Assembly: GCF_934754935.1 (NCBI RefSeq)
Contig: NZ_CAKVJB010000008.1
Span: 1-64,000 of the forward strand
Length of the DNA: 64,000 nucleotides
Direction: 5' to 3'
From: an uncultured Holdemanella sp.
GTDB lineage: Bacteria; Bacillota_I; Bacilli_A; Erysipelotrichales; Erysipelotrichaceae
Part shown: one piece after another, positions 1-8,546 of the stretch
How the letters are laid out: every line of letters begins with the position of its first letter
How positions within the stretch are numbered: position 1 is the stretch's first letter
Made by a program: the position numbers and the translations under genes
Notes under the pieces: generated by a model
Seen by the model: the letters and a program-made list of their open reading frames with translations, nothing else
The model's database searches: none
Told to the model about the DNA's origin: nothing

Positions 1-67
1 AGAAGTTAAGCACTTTCACGGCGACAATAGTTGGGCTTGCCCCTGCGAAGATAGCTAGCTGCCGGGT
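1..67 (+). rRNA. rrf: 5S ribosomal RNA, 3' part
   Basis: The window opens inside a 5S rRNA. The block agaagttaagc followed by a GCGAC-AATAGTTGGG segment, a CCCCTGCGAAGATAG segment and a terminal GCCGGGT matches the conserved second half of bacterial 5S rRNA. The 3' end is placed at about 67, just before a run of ten T residues (69-78) that would serve as the rRNA operon terminator. The 5' part lies outside the window, so the 16S and 23S genes are probably upstream. The exact 3' end is uncertain by a few bases. Confidence 0.88.
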
Positions 68-76
68 CTTTTTTTT

Positions 77-105
77 TTGCCTTTTTTTATATTTTATTGT
101 AGAAT
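77..105 (+). promoter_or_regulatory. Sigma-A promoter for the DUF1846 operon
   Basis: TTGCCT (77-82), a 17-base spacer and TAGAAT (100-105) lie between the 5S rRNA and the first gene. This makes upstream in-frame start codons such as TTG 77 part of the promoter and supports the ATG at 131 as the real start. Confidence 0.6.
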
Positions 106-130
106 AATGCGTTGTATGGAGAGTAAAATT

Positions 131-1594
131 ATGAACAAAATTGGATTTAATAATCAAAAATATTTAGATATGCAATCTAAGCATATTATGGAGCGTATTG
201 CTCAATTCGGAGATAAATTATATTTGGAATTTGGTGGTAAATTATTTGATGATTATCATGCATCTCGTGTTTTACCTGGTTTCTCACCAGATTCAAAATT
301 ACAAATGTTGATGCAGTTAAAGGATGATGCGGAAATTGTCATTGTTATTAGCGCAAATGATATTGAACAAAATAAAACGCGTTCAGATCTTCAAATTACG
401 TATCAAGAAGATGTATTACGTTTAATTAATGAATTTACTAAGCGTGGATTATATGTCGGTAGTGTTGTTGTAACGCAATATAATCGTCAAAAAGCGGTTG
501 ATTTATTTAAAGCTCGTTTAAAACGTAGAAAAATAGATGTATATTTTCATTATTATATTGAAGGATATCCTACAGATACTAAGAAAATTATTTCTGATTC
601 AGGATTTGGAAAAAATGACTACGTTAAAACCACTCGTCCATTAGTTGTTGTTACTGCACCTGGTCCTGGTAGTGGAAAAATGGCAACATGTTTATCACAG
701 TTATACCATGAACATAAACATGGCATTAAGGCAGGATATGCAAAATATGAAACATTCCCTATTTGGAATTTACCTTTGAATCATCCTGTCAATCTTGCTT
801 ATGAAGCTGCAACTGCAGATCTTGCAGACGTAAATATGATTGACCCATTCCATTTACAGGCTTACAATGAAATTACAGTAAACTACAATCGTGACATTGA
901 AATTTTCCCTGTATTAAAAAATATTTTTGAAGAAATTTATGGTTCTAGTCCTTATCAAAGTCCAACCGATATGGGAGTCAATATGGCAGGGCTTTGCATC
1001 AGTGATGATGAAGCTTGTTGTAATGCAAGTAATCAAGAAATTATTCGTCGTTATTTTGTAAGTAAAACAAGATATGCATATGAACTTTGTTCGCATGATG
1101 AAGTTCAAAAACAAGAAGTTGTGATGAATAAAGCAGGAATTACTGAATTGGATCGTCCATGTGTTATGGCTGCACGTAAAAAAGAAGAAGAATCTAAATC
1201 TTTTTCTGGTGCGATTGAATTAGATGATGGAACCATTATTACAGGTAAGACAACAAACTTAATGGGAGCATGTTCTTCAGTACTTATGAATGTATTGAAA
1301 TATCTTGCGGGTATTGATAAAAATAAAGTATTGATTTCTCCTGAAGCTATTGTTCCTATTCAGAATTTAAAAACAGAATATTTAGGTTCGGTAAACCCAA
1401 GACTTCATTCAAATGAAATTTTAATTGCGTTATCGGTTTCAGCTTTACATAGTGAAGACGCAAAGAAAGCATTGGCTATGTTACCTAAATTGAAAGGTAT
1501 GCAGGCACATGTAACTTGTGATGTCGCGGATGTAGATTTAAGCATTTATTCCAACTTAGGTATTATGCTTACTTATGATGCTAATAAGAAATAG
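131..1594 (+). CDS. DUF1846 family protein
   Basis: This 487-residue protein belongs to the DUF1846 family, found in many Bacillota and of unsettled biochemical role. The central motif TAPGPGSGKMATCLSQLYHE contains a P-loop-like GPGSGK element followed by conserved Cys and His, and the length matches the family's usual 490 to 500 residues. The frame is open to a TTG at 77, but that region is a promoter; ATG 131 is preceded by GGAGA (118-122) and begins the conserved MNKIGFNNQKYL segment. It is the first gene of a run with two small unknown genes and a nucleoside phosphorylase, which hints at nucleotide-related work without proving it. No membrane segments are seen. Confidence 0.88.
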   Translation: MNKIGFNNQKYLDMQSKHIMERIAQFGDKLYLEFGGKLFDDYHASRVLPGFSPDSKLQMLMQLKDDAEIVIVISANDIEQNKTRSDLQITYQEDVLRLINEFTKRGLYVGSVVVTQYNRQKAVDLFKARLKRRKIDVYFHYYIEGYPTDTKKIISDSGFGKNDYVKTTRPLVVVTAPGPGSGKMATCLSQLYHEHKHGIKAGYAKYETFPIWNLPLNHPVNLAYEAATADLADVNMIDPFHLQAYNEITVNYNRDIEIFPVLKNIFEEIYGSSPYQSPTDMGVNMAGLCISDDEACCNASNQEIIRRYFVSKTRYAYELCSHDEVQKQEVVMNKAGITELDRPCVMAARKKEEESKSFSGAIELDDGTIITGKTTNLMGACSSVLMNVLKYLAGIDKNKVLISPEAIVPIQNLKTEYLGSVNPRLHSNEILIALSVSALHSEDAKKALAMLPKLKGMQAHVTCDVADVDLSIYSNLGIMLTYDANKK

Positions 1595-1603
1595 GAGGCT
1601 TTT

Positions 1604-1891
1604 ATGGCAAAATCAATTCCTAGCTCTGGAGCAGGAGCTGTTCGTATTATTTTAAAAAACAAAGATGCTTTTCATTTTGATTTAAGAGAAAAGAAAGAAG
1701 ATAACGGAAAACAAAGTTATTTGTTTGATGTATATTATGAAAATGCCACAGGTACATTAAATGTCTTGATGGATAAAGATGAACCGGTTATTGCGGCATT
1801 GAATTTAAGTTTGGGTAAAGTTATTACTTTATCTAACGATACAAACTTAAAGAAATTATGTAAATATGTTATAGATCAGGTGAATGCATAA
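1604..1891 (+). CDS. Hypothetical protein, 95 residues
   Basis: A small protein with no family that I recognise. It has a good AGGAGG site (1591-1596) and starts nine bases after the DUF1846 stop, so it is in the same transcript. The sequence looks like a compact alpha/beta or beta-sandwich fold: hydrophobic strands alternate with charged turns (RIILKNKDAFHFDLREKKED), and there is no signal peptide or transmembrane segment. The last base of its stop codon is the first base of the next gene's ATG (TAATG), which implies translational coupling. Confidence 0.75.
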   Translation: MAKSIPSSGAGAVRIILKNKDAFHFDLREKKEDNGKQSYLFDVYYENATGTLNVLMDKDEPVIAALNLSLGKVITLSNDTNLKKLCKYVIDQVNA

Positions 1892-2190
1892 TGAAGATAA
1901 GATTGCATGTTGTTGTAGATAAAGAAGATGATGCGATTGTTGAAGTAGTTCAAAATGCATTGGATGAAATTTGTTCAAAAATGTCTTATTCTCCAAGTCG
2001 TTTACAGCCAAGTTTAGCTGGTTGTATGGAATTCTATGCGACAAGTGAATTGGAAGAAGATGAAATTGATGATCTTTTATCTAAACTTAACAATGATTGG
2101 GATGGAGAAAAAGATGATTGCCAAGCATATAGTTTCAATACTACAATGTTTCATCCAAATGTTTACTACTTACAATTCCAATCTTTCTAG
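1891..2190 (+). CDS. Hypothetical acidic protein, 99 residues
   Basis: An acidic soluble protein that I do not recognise. It begins MKIRLHVVVDKEDDAIVEVV, with an acidic middle (ELEEDEIDDLL) and an aromatic C-terminus (YYLQFQSF). The beta-alpha-beta pattern at the N-terminus resembles small ferredoxin-like or ACT-like folds, but this is a guess from hydrophobicity only. Start and stop are coupled to the preceding gene (TAATG overlap), and the nucleoside phosphorylase follows after eight bases. The tight packing of four genes argues for shared regulation. Confidence 0.75.
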   Translation: MKIRLHVVVDKEDDAIVEVVQNALDEICSKMSYSPSRLQPSLAGCMEFYATSELEEDEIDDLLSKLNNDWDGEKDDCQAYSFNTTMFHPNVYYLQFQSF

Positions 2191-2198
2191 GATATATT

Positions 2199-2984
2199 AT
2201 GATTGATTATACAGAAGGTTCAAATCGACAATATCATACTCAATTATCAGAAAGTGATGTTGGTGAATATGTTATTTTAACGGGCGATCCAAAAAGAGTA
2301 AAGGATATCGCATCATATTTAGATGATGCTTATTTTGTTGCGGACAATCGTGAATATGTAACTTATTCAGGATATATTAATGGTGTTTTATGCAGTGTAG
2401 TTTCTACCGGCATTGGTGGAGCTAGTACTGCCATCGCAATTGAAGAACTTGTTCAACTTGGATGTCATACATTCTTACGTGTAGGTACGAGTGGTGGTAT
2501 GCGTCTAGATGTTCAAGGTGGAGATATTGTGATTGCGAGTGGTGCTATTCGCCAAGAAGGTACAACACGTGAATATGCACCAATTGAATTTCCTGCTGTT
2601 CCAAGTTTTGATGTTTTAAGTGCTCAAGTAGAAAGTGCAAGAAAATTGAATCTTTCTTATCATGTTGGAGTTGTTCAAAGTAAAGACTCTTTCTTTGGTC
2701 AACATGCACCTGAAACAATGCCAATTTATCCGGAATTGCAAAACAAATGGAATGCCTATTGTAAGCTAGATTGTTTAGCATCCGAAATGGAATCGAGCAC
2801 TCTCTTTATTGTAAGTCAAACTCGCCATGTTCGTAGTGGAGCTATGTTTTTATGTTTGGCTAATCAGGAAAGAGAAAAAGCGGGATTATCAAACATTCAA
2901 AATCATGATTTAAAACCATTGATGGAATGTGCAGTTCAAACTATAAAAATTTTAATAGAAAAAGATGAGGCTGAGAATCACTAG
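2199..2984 (+). CDS. udp: Uridine phosphorylase family protein
   Basis: Member of the PNP/UDP phosphorylase family, which cleaves nucleosides with phosphate to give the base and ribose 1-phosphate for pyrimidine or purine salvage in the cytosol. Supporting motifs are the phosphate-binding TGDPKRV near residue 30, the glycine-rich VVSTGIGGASTAIAIEEL near residue 70, RVGTSGGM near residue 96, and the ribose-binding ASEMESSTLF near residue 194. The length of 261 residues is typical. Uridine phosphorylase fits the NP-I subgroup best, but specificity cannot be fixed by reading. It is the last gene of the DUF1846 operon and overlaps the convergent nnr gene by four bases at a shared terminator. Confidence 0.82.
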   Translation: MIDYTEGSNRQYHTQLSESDVGEYVILTGDPKRVKDIASYLDDAYFVADNREYVTYSGYINGVLCSVVSTGIGGASTAIAIEELVQLGCHTFLRVGTSGGMRLDVQGGDIVIASGAIRQEGTTREYAPIEFPAVPSFDVLSAQVESARKLNLSYHVGVVQSKDSFFGQHAPETMPIYPELQNKWNAYCKLDCLASEMESSTLFIVSQTRHVRSGAMFLCLANQEREKAGLSNIQNHDLKPLMECAVQTIKILIEKDEAENH

Positions 2985-2999
2985 GATCTCAGCCTTTTT
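2968..2999. terminator. Bidirectional terminator between udp and nnr
   Basis: AGGCTGAGA (2968-2976) and TCTCAGCCT (2987-2995) form a perfect 9-bp stem followed by T residues. The stem contains the ends of both convergent genes. Confidence 0.85.
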
Positions 3000-4477
3000 A
3001 ATGTGTTTGGAATGTTGTTGATAATATCTTCTGGCATGAAACTTGCTAAGTCTATATCGAGTTTAGCACTTTGCGAATGAATGTAGGTAGCACATAGAGC
3101 CGCTTGCATTGGATCTTTGCATTGACCTAGCATTGCTACAACTATACCGCACAATATATCTCCGCTGCCACCTTTGGCAAGGCCAGCGTTTTGTGCATCT
3201 AAAACATATACATTGCCTTGATGGGCAATATAGGTTTGACTTGATTTTAAAATGAGTACGCAATTTTTGTATTCTTTAGAAAAGTCACGTGCAATTTCAA
3301 ATGGGTTTGATAAGATTGTTGTTATGTTGATACCTGTTAAGTCCGACATCTCTTTAATGTGCGGAGTTAATATAGTTGTTTCGTTTCGTTTTAACAAATC
3401 AATATTCTTTTGTGCAGCCCATAAGGCATCAGCATCAAGAACAACTTTTTTATCACTCTTCAATACTTGTTCCACTAAGGAGATTGTAACATTATTCTTT
3501 TGCATACCATTTCCAATGGAAAGAATGGAATAATTATTTATATTTTGTTTCAAGATATCAATGGCTTTTGAACTAAAGATACCATTTCGATCACTACATT
3601 GTAGAAGCATATAAAAATCAGATTTGATTGCTAGAATATTTGAAATACATTCTGGAACCATTAATGTGAGTGTTCCAATACCGCTTTTATAAGCACTCAA
3701 GCTTGCCATATGGATAGCTCCATGCATGTTTTGACTTCCGCCAATCATCAAGGCTTTGCCAAAAAAAGATTTATGAGCCGTCAATGGACGATTTGGAATA
3801 TGGATATCCTCTTCACTTAAGACTTTTATTATGTCCATGCATTTATGGTGTAGAATTTGAGGAATGCCTATATCTACAAGATATAATTTCCCACAATGAT
3901 TTTTACCTTCGTTTAACCATTGTCCTTGTTTATAACAATCCAAACTGATCGTATAATCGGCATGAATGGCACAACCTAGAATATTGCCCATTGTAGCATC
4001 GATACCACTAGGCATATCAATACTGATAATGGTTGAATGTGTTGCGTTCACATTTTGAATCATTGTTTTATAAAAGCCCGTGATATCTCTAGATAATCCG
4101 TTGCCAAAGATGCAGTCAATATAAACATCATATGTTTCATTTGGTAGGTTATGGTCATATTTAATATTGAGATTTTGAACCATTAGAAATTGAATTTTTT
4201 CTTCTTCAGACATATTTTTAGTTTCTGGAACAACCACAAATAATTTTGAATATTTAGTTTTCAAAAGTCTTGCGATAGCTAATCCATCCGCCCCATTATT
4301 TCCAGGTCCACAAAGAATACAGATGGATTGATCTTTAGTTATGTTTTTTTCAATGATTTTAGTCGATTCTATAGCTGCATGTTCCATAAGAATTAGACTT
4401 GGAATTTGATATGTTTCAATAGCGGCATGGTCGATATTTCGAGCCGTTGCTTGCGTATGAATATAGGCAGGATACAT
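2981..4477 (-). CDS. nnrD: Bifunctional NAD(P)H-hydrate epimerase / ADP-dependent dehydratase
   Basis: A fused repair enzyme for hydrated NAD(P)H. The N-terminal NnrE (YjeF-N) domain, about residues 1-210, epimerises S- and R-NAD(P)HX and carries ILCGPGNNGADGLAIARLL. The C-terminal NnrD domain, about 220-498, is a ribokinase-like ADP-dependent dehydratase with KSFFGKALMIGGSQNMHGA, the VLDADAL motif and the nucleotide-binding AGLAKGGSGDILCGI. At 498 residues the fusion has its usual length and both active regions look intact. It is transcribed alone, convergent with udp. The start is supported by a GAAGGTGA site just upstream of ATG 4477. Confidence 0.92.
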   Translation of the reverse strand: MYPAYIHTQATARNIDHAAIETYQIPSLILMEHAAIESTKIIEKNITKDQSICILCGPGNNGADGLAIARLLKTKYSKLFVVVPETKNMSEEEKIQFLMVQNLNIKYDHNLPNETYDVYIDCIFGNGLSRDITGFYKTMIQNVNATHSTIISIDMPSGIDATMGNILGCAIHADYTISLDCYKQGQWLNEGKNHCGKLYLVDIGIPQILHHKCMDIIKVLSEEDIHIPNRPLTAHKSFFGKALMIGGSQNMHGAIHMASLSAYKSGIGTLTLMVPECISNILAIKSDFYMLLQCSDRNGIFSSKAIDILKQNINNYSILSIGNGMQKNNVTISLVEQVLKSDKKVVLDADALWAAQKNIDLLKRNETTILTPHIKEMSDLTGINITTILSNPFEIARDFSKEYKNCVLILKSSQTYIAHQGNVYVLDAQNAGLAKGGSGDILCGIVVAMLGQCKDPMQAALCATYIHSQSAKLDIDLASFMPEDIINNIPNTLKRLRS

Positions 4478-4544
4478 AATTTCACCTTCTTCATATTTAC
4501 TATACTCTTAAACATTAAAAAATCATAATACTTTTAAAGATGTA

Positions 4545-4553
4545 TGTTATAAT
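4545..4553 (+). promoter_or_regulatory. Extended -10 promoter for the flippase gene
   Basis: TG-T-TATAAT (4545-4553) is an extended -10 element with no clear -35. It lies inside the in-frame upstream extension that begins at 4540, so translation must start downstream, at ATG 4579. Confidence 0.5.
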
Positions 4554-4578
4554 TATGAAATTGGAGGTATTTTATTTT

Positions 4579-6186
4579 ATGTCAAGATCTTCAGCGGCTA
4601 AAAAGTCGATTATAGTTGGCGGCCTGATCGGTACGGGTGGTCTGTTTGTTTCAAAATTAATTGGATTGGCATATACAATTCCATTTTCATATATACTACA
4701 GTCAGAAGCATATCAATCTGTATATGCACAATCTTATAATATATATGCCTATTTATTGACTATATTTCAATCGGGTGTTCCTTTTGCGGTGGCAACTTTA
4801 GTAGCACGCTATATCGCATTAGAAGATGCCAAAAGTGTTATTTTAGTTAAAAAAATTGCGTTTGCGATATTAGGATTAACCGGATTTGTAGGAATGATTC
4901 TATTATTTACTTTATCCAATGTCATTGCGCCAGCTATGGTAGCCAAAAATGCGGATATCATGGCAAATTGCTTAAAAATATTATCTTTAGCTATTTTCCT
5001 TGTTCCAGTTTTATCTGCTTTTAGAGGCTATTATCAAGGCTTAAAAGAAATGGAAGAATATGCATTCTCTCAAGCTTTTGAACAAGTATTCCGTGTAGCA
5101 TTCTTGTTAAGTGCTGCTTGTTTAGTTGTATATGCGTTTGGTTGGGATAAAAAATATGCATTGTATGCAGCTGTTATGTCCACTTCTGTGGCAACCATTG
5201 CGGCCATTGCACAATTTGCGTATTTTGATCGTAAACATCAATATGTCGTTGATGAAATGGCAAGTAAACAGACAAAGGCTTGTCATTCAGCTAAAAAGAT
5301 TTTTAGAGAAATTCTTATTTTGGCAATTCCATATTTGGTTGTTGCGATTTTAGGAAATATTGACCAGGTATTTAATGGCTTTTTATTACCAACCGGATTA
5401 AAGATGCACTACAACGCGAAAGATACAACAACAGTTATTTCTGCATCAAACTATGTTGCTGGAAAATTAAATGCGATTCCAATGATTTTGGGTCCGGGGT
5501 TCGCAACAGCTATCATTCCACATATATCTGAAGCATTATCTAAGAAAAATTATAAACTCGTTAAGAAGAATGTATTGGATAGTATCAATGTTGTACTTTA
5601 TGTGGCAATCCCAGTCTCTTTCTGTATTTTTGCGTATGCAGGTCCATTGAATTATACATTGTATTATTCAGAAAATTTAGAGCTATGTACATTCGTAGTA
5701 CAATGGATGGCTTTAGAAGGATTCTTATCTACATTTGCTCCTTTGGTAACGAATTTAATGGTTTCATTGGAATTAAGAAAAAATGTATTAAAGAATCTTG
5801 CGATTGGTGTATTGATCAAAGGTGTTTTATTGATTCCATTTGTATGGATCATGGGTATAGCTGGAGCTGTTATTTCAAGTTTATTAGGTACGGGCTATAT
5901 TCTTTATAAAAACCTAAAAGAAATTCATGATGTATATCACATTTCTTATCGTAAAACTATGATTATTTCAGTACGCATTTTAGTTGGTTTACTTGCCTTA
6001 TGGATTGCTTCGCTTTTATTATCAAAATTAGGATTGTATGGAGTTGAAGGTTCAAAACTAGTATGTTTGTTCAAGATGTGTTTAAATGGTTTATTAAGTG
6101 TAATTGTATATGTGGTTGTCACTTTATATTTAAAGGTTCCACAAAGTATTTTTCACTTTCAGTTAAGAAAGAAATCAGGTGTATAA
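4579..6186 (+). CDS. MurJ/SpoVB-type lipid-linked oligosaccharide flippase
   Basis: A 535-residue polytopic membrane protein of the MOP superfamily (MVF/SpoVB/YtgP branch). Such proteins flip lipid II or other lipid-linked sugars across the membrane for wall or polysaccharide synthesis. I see about 14 hydrophobic segments and the family features GLIGTGGLFVSKLIGLAYTI at the N-terminus, RGYYQGLKEM near residue 150, and NIDQVF near 255. The start is set by GGAGG (4563-4567) and the internal promoter. The length matches B. subtilis MurJ (YtgP), but members of this family differ in substrate, so a MurJ assignment is likely rather than certain. mnmG follows with a one-base gap. Confidence 0.85.
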   Translation: MSRSSAAKKSIIVGGLIGTGGLFVSKLIGLAYTIPFSYILQSEAYQSVYAQSYNIYAYLLTIFQSGVPFAVATLVARYIALEDAKSVILVKKIAFAILGLTGFVGMILLFTLSNVIAPAMVAKNADIMANCLKILSLAIFLVPVLSAFRGYYQGLKEMEEYAFSQAFEQVFRVAFLLSAACLVVYAFGWDKKYALYAAVMSTSVATIAAIAQFAYFDRKHQYVVDEMASKQTKACHSAKKIFREILILAIPYLVVAILGNIDQVFNGFLLPTGLKMHYNAKDTTTVISASNYVAGKLNAIPMILGPGFATAIIPHISEALSKKNYKLVKKNVLDSINVVLYVAIPVSFCIFAYAGPLNYTLYYSENLELCTFVVQWMALEGFLSTFAPLVTNLMVSLELRKNVLKNLAIGVLIKGVLLIPFVWIMGIAGAVISSLLGTGYILYKNLKEIHDVYHISYRKTMIISVRILVGLLALWIASLLLSKLGLYGVEGSKLVCLFKMCLNGLLSVIVYVVVTLYLKVPQSIFHFQLRKKSGV

Positions 6187-6187
6187 A

Positions 6188-8035
6188 ATGTATGATGTTA
6201 TAGTAATTGGAGCTGGACATGCAGGAATTGAAGCGTGTTTGGCATCGAGTCGAATGAATAAGAAAACGGCAATTGTCACACTAAGTAAAGATATGATTGG
6301 TTCTATGCCATGTAATCCTAGTGTTGGTGGACCGGCTAAAGGAATTGTTGTACGTGAAATTGATGCGTTGGGTGGTATGATGCCTATTGCGGCGGATAGA
6401 ACAGCTTTACAATTTAAAATGTTGAATACGACAAAAGGTCCTGGAGTATGGAGCTTGCGTGTTCAAAGTGATAAGATTGCGTACAAGCGTTTTATGAAAA
6501 AGGCTTTAGAAGAACAAGAAAACTTAGATATTATTGAAGCTGCATGTAAGAGTGTAGTGATTAAAGATAAAAAAGCCATTGGTGTTGAATTAGAAGATGG
6601 TACTTTTGTAGAAAGTAAAGCCGTTGTCTTGACAGCGGGTACATATATGACAAGTAATGTCTTAAGAGGACATACTTCAACTGTTTCTGGTCCGGAAGAA
6701 CAAAGAACAGTAAATACCTTATCTCAGTCTTTGCGTGATGCAGGGATTCGTACATTCCGCTTGAAAACGGGAACACCGGCTCGTGTAAAAATGGATACGA
6801 TTGATTTTTCTAAGGCGGAACCTCAACCTGGGACAAATCAGTTCTTGCGTTTTAGTGAGACAACAAAAACAGAAGATGTATTGCCTTTTGAAAAACAAGA
6901 AATATGTCATTTGATTTATACGCAACCAAAAACGCATGAAATTATTCATACACATTTACATGATTCAGCCATGTATTCAGGATTGGTTAAAGGTGTAGGA
7001 CCTCGTTATTGTCCAAGTATTGAGGATAAATTAGTTCGCTTTGCGGATAAGGAAAGACATCAACTTTTCTTAGAACCCGAATCTAAAGAATTGGATACGA
7101 TTTATATTCAAGGTTTTTCCACTTCAATGCCAATTGATGTACAAGAAGAAATGGTTCATTCATTACCTGGTTTAGAGCATTGTGTGATTGAAAAATATGC
7201 GTATGCGATTGAATATGATGCGATCGATCCACTTCAAATGAAACCGAATATGGAGAGTAAAATTGTCGAAAACTTATTTACGGCAGGACAAGTCAATGGT
7301 ACAAGTGGTTATGAAGAAGCAGCTGGTCAAGGTTTAATGGCTGGTGCAAATGCAGCTTTAAAAGTTGATGGAAAAGAACCATTTGTCCTTCGTCGTGATG
7401 AAGCCTATATTGGTGTTATGTTAGATGATTTATGTACAAAAGGTACGAAAGAGCCTTATCGTTTGTTGACTTCACGTGCTGAATATCGTTTGTTGTTGCG
7501 TCATGATAATGCGGACCAACGCTTACTTGAAAAAGGATATGAGATAGGTTTGGTTTCACAAGAAAGATATGATGCGTTTAAAAAGAAAATGGAAGCTGTA
7601 GAAGTAGCTGGAGAAGAACTTTCAAATGCACATATTAAACCAAATAGTGATGTGAATGAATATCTACAAACATTAGGTTTTGAACCATTAGCACATGGAT
7701 GTAGTGCATTGGATTTGATCAAGCGTCCTAAAATTACGGTTCGTGGATTGGCAAAATATACTGGATTAGACTATGAGGATCAAATTAATGAGCAGATTGA
7801 AATTCAAACTAAGTATGCTGGTTATATTGCCAAGGCAAAGCGTGATGCCAAACATCTGCAACAAATGGAAAAGATGAAACTTCCTCAAAACTTAGATTAT
7901 GAAAATATGGATAATCTTTCTTTAGAGGCGAGACAGAAATTAACAGAGATTCGTCCTTTGACTTTAGGACAGGCAAGTCGTATTTCGGGTATAAATCCGA
8001 GTGATATAGCGATTTTAGCTATGCGTGTGAAATAA
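6188..8035 (+). CDS. mnmG: tRNA uridine-5-carboxymethylaminomethyl modification enzyme MnmG
   Basis: MnmG (GidA), the FAD-dependent partner of MnmE, installs the cmnm5 group on the wobble uridine of several tRNAs. The N-terminal dinucleotide fold reads YDVIVIGAGHAGIEA, followed by the diagnostic CNPSVGGPAKG motif, TGTPARV, and the C-terminal MnmE-binding region ending with LTLGQASRISGINPSDI. The length of 615 residues is normal. A GTG at 6179 would extend it by three residues, but ATG 6188 starts the conserved fold directly. It follows the flippase stop with no gap and probably shares its transcript. mnmE is not nearby. Confidence 0.96.
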   Translation: MYDVIVIGAGHAGIEACLASSRMNKKTAIVTLSKDMIGSMPCNPSVGGPAKGIVVREIDALGGMMPIAADRTALQFKMLNTTKGPGVWSLRVQSDKIAYKRFMKKALEEQENLDIIEAACKSVVIKDKKAIGVELEDGTFVESKAVVLTAGTYMTSNVLRGHTSTVSGPEEQRTVNTLSQSLRDAGIRTFRLKTGTPARVKMDTIDFSKAEPQPGTNQFLRFSETTKTEDVLPFEKQEICHLIYTQPKTHEIIHTHLHDSAMYSGLVKGVGPRYCPSIEDKLVRFADKERHQLFLEPESKELDTIYIQGFSTSMPIDVQEEMVHSLPGLEHCVIEKYAYAIEYDAIDPLQMKPNMESKIVENLFTAGQVNGTSGYEEAAGQGLMAGANAALKVDGKEPFVLRRDEAYIGVMLDDLCTKGTKEPYRLLTSRAEYRLLLRHDNADQRLLEKGYEIGLVSQERYDAFKKKMEAVEVAGEELSNAHIKPNSDVNEYLQTLGFEPLAHGCSALDLIKRPKITVRGLAKYTGLDYEDQINEQIEIQTKYAGYIAKAKRDAKHLQQMEKMKLPQNLDYENMDNLSLEARQKLTEIRPLTLGQASRISGINPSDIAILAMRVK

Positions 8036-8041
8036 TTTTCA

Positions 8042-8071
8042 TTGAATTCGCTTTCAAAAGTATGCTATATT
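8042..8071 (+). promoter_or_regulatory. Sigma-A promoter for the DivIC-like gene
   Basis: TTGAAT (8042-8047), an 18-base spacer and TATATT (8066-8071), with a TG dinucleotide forming an extended -10 (8063-8064). Confidence 0.6.
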
Positions 8072-8088
8072 AAAAAGGGGATTTATTT

Positions 8089-8382
8089 ATGAAAGGAAGA
8101 CGAAAAAAAGTTCAACTTGTATTTGTATATGTTATAATGCTTGGAATGTCTGCATTTTTAATTGTAGGTGGAATGCGCCAATTGGCCATGACTCATGAGT
8201 TAAGGACAAGCATTAGTCAAAAGCAGAAAGAGAAAAATGCTTTGTCTTCAAAGAAAAAAGAATTAGAGAAGGCAAAACAAAATCTTACAAATCCAGATTA
8301 TGTTGAATATATTGCGCGTGGAAAATACTTAGTGACAAAAGAGGGGGAGCAAGTATTTAAATTTCCAAGTAAAGACAACTAG
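8089..8382 (+). CDS. DivIC/FtsB-like septum formation initiator
   Basis: A 97-residue bitopic protein with the DivIC/FtsB architecture: a short basic cytosolic N-terminus (MKGRRKKV), one transmembrane helix at about residues 10-30, an extracytoplasmic coiled coil of Lys/Glu/Gln heptads (about 37-65), and the conserved C-terminal region NPDYVEYIARGKYLVTKEGE. These proteins join FtsL and DivIB/FtsQ to stabilise the septal synthesis complex. The terminal motif is the strongest evidence. It has its own promoter and terminator. In B. subtilis divIC lies elsewhere (near yabR), so context does not help here. Confidence 0.85.
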   Translation: MKGRRKKVQLVFVYVIMLGMSAFLIVGGMRQLAMTHELRTSISQKQKEKNALSSKKKELEKAKQNLTNPDYVEYIARGKYLVTKEGEQVFKFPSKDN

Positions 8383-8404
8383 GCCGTTGTGGTCTAGTTT
8401 TTTT
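8377..8404 (+). terminator. Terminator after the DivIC-like gene
   Basis: AACTAGGCC and GGTCTAGTT (one G-T pair) enclose a five-base loop and are followed by seven T residues; the stop codon lies in the left arm. Confidence 0.8.
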
Positions 8405-8413
8405 GTGCAAAAT

Positions 8414-8436
8414 AAAAAAAGTGCCAAAGCACTTTT
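8414..8436 (-). terminator. Terminator for tRNA-Leu (minus strand)
   Basis: AAAAGTGC (8417-8424) and GCACTTTT (8429-8436) form a stem with a CAAA loop. Read on the minus strand it ends in seven T residues. Confidence 0.75.
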
Positions 8437-8446
8437 ATTACCTAGA

Positions 8447-8532
8447 TGGTGAGGCCGATGCGATTTGAACGCACACGAGCATTACTCACTACCCCCTCAA
8501 AGTAGCGTGTCTACCAATTCCACCACGGCCTC
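8447..8532 (-). tRNA. tRNA-Leu (anticodon GAG)
   Basis: On the minus strand the 86-nt sequence begins GAGGCCG and ends CGGCCTC-A-CCA, giving a perfect 7-bp acceptor stem and an encoded CCA. The D arm contains GGAATTGGTAGAC, the anticodon loop is TTGAGGG between CTACT and GGTAG, and the T arm is GCGTTCAAATCGC. The long variable arm (GTGAGTAATGCTCGT) is that of a class II tRNA. The GAG anticodon reads CUC and CUU. It lies just downstream of the rlmD-like gene on the same strand and has its own terminator. Confidence 0.97.
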
Positions 8533-8546
8533 ATAGTGTTAAAATA

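Noticed and set aside
77..130. N-terminal extension of the DUF1846 protein from TTG 77
   Set aside because: These bases are a promoter (TTGCCT-N17-TAGAAT) and the conserved protein begins at ATG 131.
914..1114. Minus-strand ORF of 66 codons, and many similar ones
   Set aside because: It lies wholly inside the DUF1846 gene and has no ribosome-binding site or recognisable product. The same applies to antisense frames such as 32473-32883 and 29454-29756, which mirror the codon pattern of the real genes.
4540..4578. N-terminal extension of the flippase from 4540
   Set aside because: The -10 promoter element lies inside it, and the Shine-Dalgarno sequence is just before ATG 4579.
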